From NCBI GenBank assembly GCA_947589645.1, contig CANQCG010000006.1, forward strand, positions 1 through 54,167: a stretch of DNA of 54,167 nucleotides, given 5' to 3'. The position numbers and the translations under genes are program-made. Shown here in pieces: positions 35,161 through 45,060 of this stretch. The stretch's first letter is position 1; each line of letters opens with the position of its first letter. Source of the stretch: an uncultured Clostridia bacterium (GTDB lineage Bacteria; Bacillota; Clostridia; TANB77; CAG-508). Under the pieces are notes generated by a model that was not told the origin of the DNA, did not search any database, and saw nothing but the letters and a program-made list of their open reading frames with translations.

Positions 35161-35170
35161 CTATTCATAT

Positions 35171-36448
<1,278 letters not shown>

Positions 36449-36547
36449 CTACTTGCTTACTTAAATTAATTTAAGCTTTTTTGGTATTTTATCCAATTTT
36501 TAGCAACCTATTCGAGTTATACTTATAAATTTACTATAAACAGAAAT

Positions 36548-38179
36548 TTATGAAGCCTTTTTGTCTCTTAATTTTAAGGCATATTGTATAGATATTTCGT
36601 TTATGTCTCCTGATGATATTCTTGCAATTTCTTCTATGGTTTCTTCTTCATTTAATTGTTTTATATTTGTAGTTGTTCTTTCGCCTATTACATTTTTGCT
36701 TATAAAGTAGTTAAAATCTGCCTTTGCAGCAATAGAAGCTAAATGAGATATGCATAAAACTTGATGATTGCAACCAATATCACTTAATTTTTCTGCTACA
36801 GCATTTGCTGCTTTTCCGCTTATTCCTGTGTCTATTTCATCAAATACTAATACTGGTGTTTTATCAGCTTCAGATAATACCTTTTTAATTGCAAGCATTA
36901 TTCTTGACATTTCTCCTCCTGAAGCAATTTTTATTAGTTGTTTTTCATCTTCGCCTAAATTTGTTCTAATATAAATTTCTACTTGGTCTTTTCCGTTTTC
37001 AAAAAATTCTTCGTCTATATAATTTACATGAATATTAATTTTTGCATTTGGCATTTCTAAATCTTTTAAGACTTGATTTATTCTGTCACTTAATATTTTA
37101 CTGTTTTCTAATCTGATTGAATGTATAGATTCGGCTAAAGAATTCATCTGCTCTTTTAATTCTTGCAAAGTTTGTTTTAATTTTTGATTATATTCGTCTA
37201 AGTTTTCGATTCTTTCGATTTCTTTTGATATTTCTTCCTTATAATTTAAAATTTCTTGTATGTTGTTTCCATATTTTCTTTTTAAAGAATATATTAAGTC
37301 TAGTCTTTCTTCGGTTTTGTTTCTTTCTTCTTCATCAAAGTCTATTTCTTCTTTATAATTGCTTATATCTCTTGATAGTTCTTGTAATTCATAATATATG
37401 CTTTTTAAACTGTTGTTACAGTTTTGATATTTTTTATCTATTCCTTCAATTTTTTCTAATGCTCTTACAGCATAACTTATTGTGTCAATTGTCGTTTCTC
37501 CTAAGGCTTCTTGTGTTACACTTAAGTTTTCTACTATTTTTTCTGAGTTTTGCATTATCTTTCGCTTTTCGTCTAAATTTTCTTCTTCTCCGTCTTTTAA
37601 ATTAGCTTCATTAATTTCGTTTAACTGATATTTTAATAAATCTAATTTTCTTTGCTTTTCTTTTTCGTCTCCATAGTTTTGCTTTAATTCTTTTTTTATT
37701 TCTTTGTATTTGTTAAATGCGAGTAAATATTCTTGCTTTAAAGAGTAAATTTTATTACTAATAAAATTATCTAAATATTCTATGTGCGTTTTTGAGTCTA
37801 ATATTTTTTGATTATCATTTTGGCCATGAATTTCTATATAATTTTTCATAAAGTCTTTTAGTTCAGTTACTGTTACTAACCTACCATTTATTTTGCACAT
37901 GTTTCTTCCATTTGAAAAGATTTCTCTTGAAACTATTATATTGCCATCAATAGAGTTTGAATCTTCTGGCATATATAAGCAGATTTCTACAAATGAATGA
38001 TCCTCACCTTTTCTTATCATTTCTTTAGAAAACCTTCCACCTGATATAATGTCCAATGAGCCTATTATAAGTGATTTTCCTGCACCTGTTTCTCCAGTTA
38101 AAACATTTAGACCTCTATTTAAGTTAATCTCTAAATCATCGATTATTCCTATGTTTTTTATGTGTAAATTTGTTATCAT
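36548..38179 (-). CDS. recN: DNA repair protein RecN
   Basis: A 543-residue SMC-like ATPase that gathers DNA ends in double-strand break repair. Walker A is GETGAGKSLIIGSLDIISGG at about 30, a long coiled coil lies at about 160-360, and the C-terminal part has IASGGEMSRIMLAIKKVL (signature) and VLVFDEIDTGISGKAANAVA (Walker B). The chain ends at the usual length. Its promoter region carries a LexA-like box, in keeping with SOS control. AAAGGAG precedes the ATG. The feoB gene is divergent. Confidence 0.97.
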   Translation of the reverse strand: MITNLHIKNIGIIDDLEINLNRGLNVLTGETGAGKSLIIGSLDIISGGRFSKEMIRKGEDHSFVEICLYMPEDSNSIDGNIIVSREIFSNGRNMCKINGRLVTVTELKDFMKNYIEIHGQNDNQKILDSKTHIEYLDNFISNKIYSLKQEYLLAFNKYKEIKKELKQNYGDEKEKQRKLDLLKYQLNEINEANLKDGEEENLDEKRKIMQNSEKIVENLSVTQEALGETTIDTISYAVRALEKIEGIDKKYQNCNNSLKSIYYELQELSRDISNYKEEIDFDEEERNKTEERLDLIYSLKRKYGNNIQEILNYKEEISKEIERIENLDEYNQKLKQTLQELKEQMNSLAESIHSIRLENSKILSDRINQVLKDLEMPNAKINIHVNYIDEEFFENGKDQVEIYIRTNLGEDEKQLIKIASGGEMSRIMLAIKKVLSEADKTPVLVFDEIDTGISGKAANAVAEKLSDIGCNHQVLCISHLASIAAKADFNYFISKNVIGERTTTNIKQLNEEETIEEIARISSGDINEISIQYALKLRDKKAS

Positions 38180-38216
38180 ACTAGTTTCTCCTTTTCTAAT
38201 TAGAATTTTTACTTTA

Positions 38217-38229
38217 GAATGTTTGTTCG
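38217..38229 (-). promoter_or_regulatory. LexA-like box at recN promoter
   Basis: The minus strand reads CGAACAAACATTC, agreeing at most positions with the Firmicute LexA site CGAAC-N4-GTTCG. It starts 6 bases after the -10 box, so bound repressor would cover the transcription start. Confidence 0.5.
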
Positions 38230-38235
38230 CTTGCT

Positions 38236-38264
38236 ATTTTAATACCAAATATTTGTTTTGTCAA
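38236..38264 (-). promoter_or_regulatory. Predicted recN promoter
   Basis: Perfect TTGACA, a 17-base spacer and TAAAAT on the minus strand, about 57 bases upstream of the recN start codon. Confidence 0.75.
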
Positions 38265-38355
38265 TAACTTTTTTAAATTTTTTCAAAATTTTTTAAATTT
38301 AAAGTTTTTCACATATATTTGTTATTTTCATATTATATTTTGAGGTGATATATTT

Positions 38356-39735
38356 ATGGGTCTTACAGCTTCCTCAACTGGCTCTAAATTACTTAAAAAT
38401 GATTCAAATTCAAAATATAAATATGATTTTCGTATCGCTTTAGGTGGAAATCCTAATGTAGGAAAATCAACAATTTTTAATAGTCTTACTGGGATGCATC
38501 AACATACAGGAAATTGGGCTGGTAAAACAGTTGAGACTAGTTCAGGATCTTGCTCTTATTTAAATAAAAATTTGTTATTTGTAGATTTACCAGGTACATA
38601 TTCTATTATTTCAAATTCTGAAGAAGAAGAAATTGCAAGAGATTTTATTTGCTTTGAAAAGCCAGATGTTACAGTTATTGTAGTTGATGCTACATGCTTG
38701 GAAAGGCAACTTAATCTTGTTTATCAAACAATGGAAATTACCCAAAATTTAATTGTGTGCGTAAATTTATTAGATGAAGCAAAAAAGAAAGGGATTGAAG
38801 TCAATTTAGAGCTTCTTTCTAAAAAGCTTGGCGTACCTGTTGTGGGTGTAGTTGCTAGAAAAAAGAAAACTCTAAAAAATTTATTAGATACAATTTATAA
38901 AGTTTGTATGAAAAAAATAGAGCCTAAACCTATTTTAATGAAATACCCCGAAATAATTGAAGAGGCAATAAAAGATATTATAATGGTTTTAAAAAATTTA
39001 TATGAATTGCCTGATTACTTATATAGATGGGTTGCAGTTAAAATTCTTGATAATGATGGTGATATTTTAAAAACAATTCAAAAACGTTTTAATATTAATT
39101 TAAATGATGAAAAAATTATTGCTATCAAGAAAAATTGTTATGACAAAATTTCAAGTAAAAATACCTCTTCTTTTAGAGATACAATCGTTTCTAATATAAT
39201 TAAAAAAGCAGAAACCATATCTAAAGAGGTATGTACTTTTAATAAAAACAATGTCCTAACTCGTGATAGAAAAATAGATAAAATACTTACATCTAAGCGA
39301 TATGGCATCCCTATTATGCTTGTATTTTTAGCTCTTATTTTCTGGATTACAATTGTAGGTGCTAATTACCCTTCACAAGTTTTATTTAAGTTTTTCACTT
39401 TTATTCAAGAAAAACTTTTGATTAAAGCAACTACTTTTGGAATTCCTAAATGGATTTCAAATATGCTTATTTTAGGTGTTTATCAAACTGTTACTTGGAT
39501 TGTTTCGGTTATGCTACCTCCTATGGCTATCTTCTTCCCTTTGTTTACTATTTTAGAAGATTTAGGATATCTACCTCGTATTGCTTTTAATTTAGATAAA
39601 TTCTTTAAGAAGGCTGCTACCTCTGGTAAACAGATGATTACTATGTGCATGGGAGTGACAAAGTTGGATTTTTTTATAATCAGCCTTTTTGTTTTTCACT
39701 ATTTGACTGATTTGACTGATTTGCCTGAGTTTTAG
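38356..39735 (+). pseudogene. feoB: FeoB ferrous iron transporter, N-terminal part, cut by element insertion
   Basis: FeoB takes up Fe2+. Residues 1-433 are native: GTPase G1 LGGNPNVGKSTIFNSL at about 33, HTGNWAGKTVETSSG, G3 DLPGTYSI and G4 NLLDEAKKKG, then membrane helices from about residue 318. The native frame reaches the codons for MCMG at 39643-39654, then runs into the inserted element and gains 26 foreign residues (VTKLDFFIISLFVF and so on) before stopping. The rest of the gene resumes at 42522. Excision of the element would restore a 713-codon frame exactly. As it stands, the truncated protein has only the first core helices and is unlikely to transport iron. Confidence 0.93.
39643..39654 (+). 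repeat. Left attachment-site core of the feoB element
   Basis: ATGTGCATGGGA, encoding Met-Cys-Met-Gly of FeoB, identical to 42522-42533. The bases on both sides differ between the copies, so the repeat is exactly 12 bp. Confidence 0.9.
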
Positions 39736-41355
39736 GCTTACCTATGTTTATTATTTTACCTCCTGCAAGTATAATTTTTAGTTCTATATTTTGATTTTTA
39801 ACTTCTCCATGGTTTTCTATAACAATAATTTTGTCTAATAATTCCTCTATGTAATTTTCTAAATTCTCTTTTGTTATTTCTAATTCTTTTAAAATATTTT
39901 CCTTTAAAGTTTTTCTTTTGGATGTTTGCTCTTGTAGTTTTATTTTCTTACCCTCTAATTCTTTTAATTTTGACTTTGTTTGCAAAATTTGTTTTTCAAT
40001 GGTTAATGTTTTGTTTTTCAAATCTTTTTTGCTTAAAATGTCATCTAATGCCAAATCTAATAATTTATCTTTTTTCTTTTCTAGTAAATATAATTCATTT
40101 TGTAATTTTGTTTCTTGCATAGATTCTTCTTCAGTTTTAGAAACATTACTATATAAAGAAAGTAATTCTTCGCAAATTTCTTCTTTATAAATTTCATAAG
40201 TTTTAAATACTGATAGCAAAATGTTATATAAATCTTCTTCTTTAAAACAGGCAGGAACGCAATTTTTTTTGCCAGTTTTATGAAAGTCAGAACAGTACCA
40301 AAATGTCACATCTTCTTTATCTTTATAATGTCTTATTTTTCTTACAAAACCGCATTTATGCTTATCACAGTATAACTTACTAGATAAAGGATACATAGTT
40401 TGATGTTTTTGATACATTTTTGCTGATTTACTTCTAGCAAGTAATTTTTGATTTGCCTTTTCCCATAGTTCTTCAGAAATAATTGGCGGTACTTTTTCAT
40501 AATCCTTAAAAATTTTCCATTTAGACTGTTCATTAAAATTTCTTTTTTTACTTCTATAATCTACTACTGTTGAAAGTCCTCCTGTGTAATAACCCTTGTA
40601 TTTTGGATTTTGAATTATCTTTTTTAAAGTGTTTGGATGAATTGCATTTCCGATTTCGATTGTAATAACCTTTTTGCTGCAGAGCCAAAGATAATTTTTT
40701 AAGTCCTATTTTAGTATCATTTGCATAAGTATCAAAAATAGTTCTAATTAAAGGAGCTTCAGTTTCATCTATTACTAATTTTCCTTTATTTTTTTTATAA
40801 CCCCAAATATTATCTGTTCCTAAAACAGTTCCTTTATCTATTGCTCTTTTAAAACCAAACTTTGTCCTTTCTGATATTTTTCGAACTTCATCTTGTGCCA
40901 TACTAGACATAATAGTTAGCCTTAATTCCCCATCATTTGATGCAGTAATTATATTATCTGATAAAAAATACACGCAAACATCATATTCTAAAAGTTTTCT
41001 AGTATAAAACAAACTATCTATTGTATCACGAGAAAATCTGGATACTTCTTTTGCAACAATTAAATCAAATTTTTTATTTTTTCCATCTTCTATCATCTTC
41101 ATAAAGTTTTCTCTTTTTACTGAAGTCGTACCGCGTTATTCCTTCATCTACATAACCACAAATATATGTCCAATTTATATTTTTCTTAATATAATCTTCA
41201 AAAAAAGCAACTTGATTTTCCAAAGAATTAATTTGTTCTTCCTTTTCAGTTGAAACTCTAGCATAGTAACAAACTTTTAATGGCAAGTCAAAAATGGTTT
41301 TTCCATTTGCTAGGGCTTGTTTTATTTCGTATAATGTCAATAAATCTCCCCCCAT
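39680..41355 (-). pseudogene. Large serine recombinase, broken by two +1 frameshifts
   Basis: Site-specific recombinase that would insert and excise the element. The N-terminal part shows CYYARVSTEKEEQINSLENQ with the catalytic Ser. The middle part has EVSRFSRDTIDSL and MAQDEVRKISERTKFGFKRA. The C-terminal part has a zinc ribbon (CDKHKCGF, then WYCSDFHKTGKKNC) and a long coiled coil. The three parts lie in three frames. One extra base at 41133 (restoring DEGITGTTSVKRENFMKMIE) and one extra T at 40647-40649 (restoring RNRNAIHPNTLKKIIQNPKY) explain both shifts. Repaired, the protein has 557 residues, normal for the family. A TTG at 41340, preceded by GGGGGGAG, may be the true start. Confidence 0.9.
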
Positions 41356-41427
41356 CCTTTGACAAAATAAAATGTAGCTTATGCGATTAATTCAAGACTA
41401 AATTGGTTAAAATCAATCTTAAAAGAA

Positions 41428-41568
41428 TTATTTTTTAATTTCTTCAAATAAAAGTTTATCAATTTGTTTTGAAATTTGTTCATATGAAATTTTGCTTATT
41501 TCATTTTTCTTATATAATGCTTTATTAATAATAGCTTGAATTTTTAATTTAATGTATTTATCTTTCAT
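41428..41568 (-). CDS. 46-residue basic helical protein of the element
   Basis: ATG at 41568 has AGGTGG 5 bases upstream; the frame ends at TAA 41428. The protein (MKDKYIKLKIQAIINKALYK, then KNEISKISYEQISKQIDKLL) is helical, Lys/Ile-rich and without cysteines. Small basic genes upstream of the recombinase are common in such elements and sometimes act as accessory or directionality factors. That role here is only inferred from position and size. Confidence 0.6.
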   Translation of the reverse strand: MKDKYIKLKIQAIINKALYKKNEISKISYEQISKQIDKLLFEEIKK

Positions 41569-41671
41569 CGGTTCCACCTATATATAATTATTTAAAAAAA
41601 TTTCATATTAGTACAACAATCTCTCTATTTTTGTATAAAAAAGCGAACCTAAGATTTTTCTAACACATAAT

Positions 41672-41695
41672 AAAAAAGGGGAAATTATCCCCCTT
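41672..41695 (-). terminator. Terminator after element cargo gene
   Basis: AAGGGG and CCCCTT (minus strand: AAGGGGGATAATTTCCCCTT) form a short strong stem followed by TTTT, about 50 bases after the stop codon of the cargo gene. Confidence 0.8.
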
Positions 41696-41742
41696 AAGTT
41701 TAGATTTGTTTCGGTTTAAATAACTCGAAACAGTGTTCAGTG

Positions 41743-42390
41743 TTATGGAAGTACGTAGCGGAACGCATAAGGAGTGAACTGAAAGTGTGCAAATGTAGGA
41801 ACATAAAAGTTTTTGCAAATGTTTGAGGGTGGATCATAACGCTTGTTATCAATGCCACCACCAAAATATGCAGATTCTCCATTTATGAGTTTTATAACTC
41901 TTACACATGGAAGTTTATCAGGTTTTTTGATTAAATCATTAACTGATTCTCCATTACAAATTCTCATCTGCAACTCTAAATCACATATGACTTCATCACA
42001 CATTCCATTACCTATTTCGTTACACATATTTCGCATTTCCTCTTCAGTTTTACAATTCCAGTTATGCTGGAAGATATATGTGTCGATTAAATTAGGATAT
42101 TGGTCAGGATTATCATTCGCAATTTTATTAGACTTGTTAAATCTAGCCCAAAGCTTTTTACCTTCTGTTCCTTCTTGATTACACTTACAAAGAATTTTTT
42201 CCTTATTTTGTTCAATAACATTTCTGTTAATGTGAAACCACTCACCAACTCTCAATGTGGCTGGAACTTGTATTTTTGAATTTTCACCCCTCAAGAGTCT
42301 TTCGTAATCCATAACAAGATCTTCCAAGAGTATCATCCGCCCATCAGAAAGTTGAATGTTTAATTTCTCTGTCCCGAACACATTAAGCAT
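41743..42390 (-). CDS. Unknown 215-residue cargo protein of the feoB element
   Basis: The ATG at 42390 (MLNVFGTEKLNIQLSDGRMI) has AGGAGG 8 bases upstream, so the longer frame from 42471 is rejected. The protein is soluble, with seven cysteines, several in the middle (CKCNQEG, WNCKTEEEMRNMC, GMCDEVIC, MRICNGES). It ends with an aromatic-rich segment (YVPTFAHFQFTPYAFRYVLP). Codon and base use look less AT-rich than in the host genes around it. I do not recognise the family. It is the only sizeable passenger of the element, and its own promoter and terminator suggest that it is expressed. Confidence 0.7.
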   Translation of the reverse strand: MLNVFGTEKLNIQLSDGRMILLEDLVMDYERLLRGENSKIQVPATLRVGEWFHINRNVIEQNKEKILCKCNQEGTEGKKLWARFNKSNKIANDNPDQYPNLIDTYIFQHNWNCKTEEEMRNMCNEIGNGMCDEVICDLELQMRICNGESVNDLIKKPDKLPCVRVIKLINGESAYFGGGIDNKRYDPPSNICKNFYVPTFAHFQFTPYAFRYVLP

Positions 42391-42521
42391 AATTTTTTCC
42401 TCCTGCAATATAAAATAGTAAGCAAAAATGCTTCTAGTAACTATTTTATCATAATTTCTTGCATTTTTCAACTCTAGTGTACATTATCAATACTTTCTAA
42501 AACTACCATATTGTCGCTTCC

Positions 42522-42533
42522 ATGTGCATGGGA
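42522..42533 (+). repeat. Right attachment-site core of the feoB element
   Basis: Second perfect copy of ATGTGCATGGGA. Upstream bases (ATTGTCGCTTCC) belong to the element, downstream bases (TTTGGCTGTAATGC) to feoB. Confidence 0.9.
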
Positions 42534-43376
42534 TTTGGCTGTAATGCTTGTGGAGTAACAGGATGCAGAATTATTGATTCTCCTCGTGAAAGATTAATTG
42601 CTATTCTTACAAATAGTTTTGTGCCTTGTAATGGAAGATACCCTTTGCTTATAACGATTGCAAGTATATTTATTGTTGGTGGAATTTCTGGTTTTAGTGG
42701 CTCTATTATTTCTACTTTGGCTGTAGTGCTAGTTATATTACTTGGAATTTTACTTTCACTTTTAATATCTAAAATTTTATCTAAAACAATTTTAAAAGGA
42801 GTTCCTTCTTCATTTGTATTGGAGCTTCCTCCATATAGAAAACCACAATTTGGTAAAATTTTGGTGCGTTCAATTTTTGATAGAACATTATTTGTTTTAG
42901 GTAGAGCTATTGCAGTTGCTGCTCCAGCAGGTCTTGTTATTTGGCTATTTGCAAATATTGGTATTAACGGAATATCACTACTTACCCATATTGCTAATTT
43001 CTTAAATCCTTTTGCCAGACTTATGGGATTAGATGGTTATATTTTAACTGCTTTTATTTTTGGCATTCCTGCGAATGAAATCGTTTTACCAATTATACTT
43101 ATGTGCTATCTTGGAGGAAATTCACTTATAAATATTTCTGATACATTTGAAATAAGCACTATTCTTAGGGCTAATGGTTGGACTATTCTAACAGCAATTA
43201 ATGTTATGATATTTACAGTTTTACATTTTCCATGTACTACAACTCTACTTACTGTAAAAAAGGAAACTGGTAAATGGAAATGGGTATTATTAGCATTTGT
43301 CCTTCCTACTGTTTGTGGTATTGTTATTTGCATGCTTACAAATTTAATATATAATTTTACTACATTACTTATTTAA
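42522..43376 (+). pseudogene. feoB: FeoB, C-terminal membrane part, separated by the element
   Basis: Continues the FeoB core: MCMGFGCNACGVTGCRIIDS, then SPRERLIAILTNSFVPCNGR with the conserved cysteine, and membrane helices. It ends in the normal FeoB C-terminus (LRANGWTILTAINVMIFTVLHF, PCTTTLLTVKKETG). The ATG at 42522 lies in the 12-bp repeat and lacks a good ribosome binding site, so this half is probably not translated while the element is in place. No frame damage is seen in either feoB half, so loss of function would be reversible. Confidence 0.9.
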
Positions 43377-43397
43377 GAATATTGTACAATGCAATTG

Positions 43398-43436
43398 AAA
43401 ATGTCCTATAGTTTATTATAAACTATAGGACATTTT
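43398..43436. terminator. Bidirectional terminator between feoB and the beta-CASP gene
   Basis: Two perfect 18-base arms (43398-43415 and 43419-43436) with a 3-base loop; the arms end in AAAA and TTTT, so the hairpin works in both directions between convergent genes. Confidence 0.92.
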
Positions 43437-43463
43437 TGTATCTTAGAAGATACACAGAATTAA

Positions 43464-44879
43464 TTATTCAAATTTTGTCGATAAAGTTTTTACTAAACCA
43501 TAAGGGTCTACTCTAAAGAAATATTCTCTTCCAAGTAATCCCACTCTTTTAGTATCAACTTCTTTAAGAATTCTTTCTGCAAAAATGTTCTTGGTTTTGA
43601 TTTTTCCATGATTGACTAAAACTAATTTCAAATTGTTAAATTGTTTTAAAAATTCAATCATTTCGTCAGCTTTCGCATGTGCAGAATACTCTGTTGTGTA
43701 TTCTACATTTGCTATTTTCTTTGCAATCAAACCTCCTACTTCTACCACCTCGCCAAACTCAGTGCCTTTCAACCTGCTTCCTAGTGTTCCTTCAGCAGTA
43801 TATCCTGTGAACTGTATTAATGCATTTTTTCTGGCTATATATTCTGGTATATATGTCTGTGCAGGACCATATGTTCCCATTCCAGAAGTTGTAAGAATTA
43901 CCTTCTTATTTGTATCTGCTAATACAGCACTCCTAGTTAACTTATCAACAAATGTTAAATTCTCAGGTAGAAATTCTCTCATTTCATCCTTAACATCCAA
44001 GCCATCTTTAATGTATAAGTCAGTATATCTAATTGCCAATTTTCCATCAAAATAGATTGGTATTTGTAGATCAAGTTCGCCATTTTTCTGCATCGTTCTT
44101 AATTCATACAGTATTTCTTGAGCCCTTCCCAATGAAAATACTAATGCAACTACTGTTCCACCGTTATTTAAACATTTCTTAATGTTATCCTGAAAACATT
44201 TAGTAATTTCATTTGAATTCATATCTCCATAAGTTGATTCTTGAATTACCGTTAATGGTAAGTCTAAAATCCACTGTGGAATTGGATTAACATCAAAGAA
44301 AATATTTTTATTGTTATAATCTCCTGTAAACAATAAGTTAATATCTTCATATCCTGGGTAGCTAATCTGTACAAGAATAAGTGATGCTCCAATAAGATGT
44401 CCATTATTGAGAAATGTCACTTTTATATTCTCGTGGACCTGAATTGTTTCATCGTACTTGCATGGTTCCAAAAGTTCTAATGTTCTTGTTACATCTTCTT
44501 CTGAATATAAACATTTAACATTTTTTCTTTTTGATACCGAACTTAATACTTTGAAACTATCATTCAAAGCTAATGGTAATAATTTGCAAATTGTTTCGGT
44601 TGCATAGATTGGTTTATAAAAACCACTTTTAACCATATATGGTAATCTACCAATATGGTCGACATGAACATGCGTAACCAAACAAAAATCAACATTATCT
44701 GCATTAAATGGCAATACAGAATTTAACTCGTCATATTCTACCTCTTGGAATAAGCCGCAGTCTATGACAAACCGCACGGTTTCTCCATCAGGTTTTTTGA
44801 CTATCACAAGATTACATGAACCTGTAACCTCTTCGTGCATCGCCATAATATCTACATAGAACCGACAATTCTTTCCCAT
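43464..44879 (-). CDS. Metallo-beta-lactamase/beta-CASP hydrolase
   Basis: A 471-residue MBL-fold protein with beta-CASP and C-terminal RMMBL-like parts, the architecture of CPSF73-like nucleic acid hydrolases. HVHVDHIGRLPYMVKSG gives the HxHxDH metal motif at about residue 73. NNGHLIGASLI and LFTGDYNN follow. The beta-CASP part shows ESTYGDMNSNE, GGTVVALVFSLGRAQEILY and TTSGMGTYGPAQTYI, and the end has YSAHAKADEMIEFLK and VLVNHG. It is likely an RNA-processing or RNA-degrading enzyme distinct from the RNase J encoded at 33007. AGGAGGATTAATT precedes the ATG. Base use is a little richer in GC than its neighbours. Confidence 0.85.
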   Translation of the reverse strand: MGKNCRFYVDIMAMHEEVTGSCNLVIVKKPDGETVRFVIDCGLFQEVEYDELNSVLPFNADNVDFCLVTHVHVDHIGRLPYMVKSGFYKPIYATETICKLLPLALNDSFKVLSSVSKRKNVKCLYSEEDVTRTLELLEPCKYDETIQVHENIKVTFLNNGHLIGASLILVQISYPGYEDINLLFTGDYNNKNIFFDVNPIPQWILDLPLTVIQESTYGDMNSNEITKCFQDNIKKCLNNGGTVVALVFSLGRAQEILYELRTMQKNGELDLQIPIYFDGKLAIRYTDLYIKDGLDVKDEMREFLPENLTFVDKLTRSAVLADTNKKVILTTSGMGTYGPAQTYIPEYIARKNALIQFTGYTAEGTLGSRLKGTEFGEVVEVGGLIAKKIANVEYTTEYSAHAKADEMIEFLKQFNNLKLVLVNHGKIKTKNIFAERILKEVDTKRVGLLGREYFFRVDPYGLVKTLSTKFE

Positions 44880-45012
44880 AATTAATCCTCCTACATTAAA
44901 TTATTTTATTCAATGTGTAAAAACATACATTGTGGCTTAAGTTTATCACTTTTATCTTTTTATGTCAATTGTTATTAGAGGTATTTTTCAAATGTGAATT
45001 TATGGAGCACAA

Positions 45013-45044
45013 CAAAAAAGCAAGTGATTGTAAATTCACTTGCT
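45013..45044 (-). terminator. Terminator-like repeat, copy 1 (after XRE regulator gene)
   Basis: AGCAAGTGA and TCACTTGCT form a perfect 9-bp stem; the minus strand continues TTTTTTG. Located 17 bases after the regulator's stop codon. Nearly the same sequence recurs at 51241 and, less exactly, 53136. Confidence 0.85.
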
Positions 45045-45060
45045 CATATAAATTGTAAAT

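Larger units (their letters stand above)
39643..42533. mobile_element. 2.9-kb serine-recombinase element inserted in feoB
   Basis: Both ends carry the perfect 12-bp repeat ATGTGCATGGGA (39643-39654 and 42522-42533), which is native feoB sequence; one copy plus the DNA between is 2879 bp. Inside are a large serine recombinase (with frameshifts) ending 25 bases from the left end, a 46-codon gene and a 215-codon gene of unknown function. Next to the core, GTGACAA on the left and TTGTCGC on the right form the imperfect arms expected of an attP site. The element has no replication, conjugation or resistance genes that I can see. Confidence 0.93.

Noticed and set aside
36461-36482. Palindrome CTTAAATTAATTTAAG followed by CTTTTTT
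   Set aside because: Looks like a plus-strand terminator but no plus-strand gene ends there; it is more likely chance in the AT-rich eno leader.
40342-40533. 63-codon frame between recombinase fragments
   Set aside because: It is an off-frame reading of the recombinase; the true frame here is continuous with the C-terminal part after one base is removed.
41700-41882. 60-codon minus-strand frame overlapping the end of the element cargo gene
   Set aside because: It lies in another frame of the 215-codon gene and lacks its own ribosome site.
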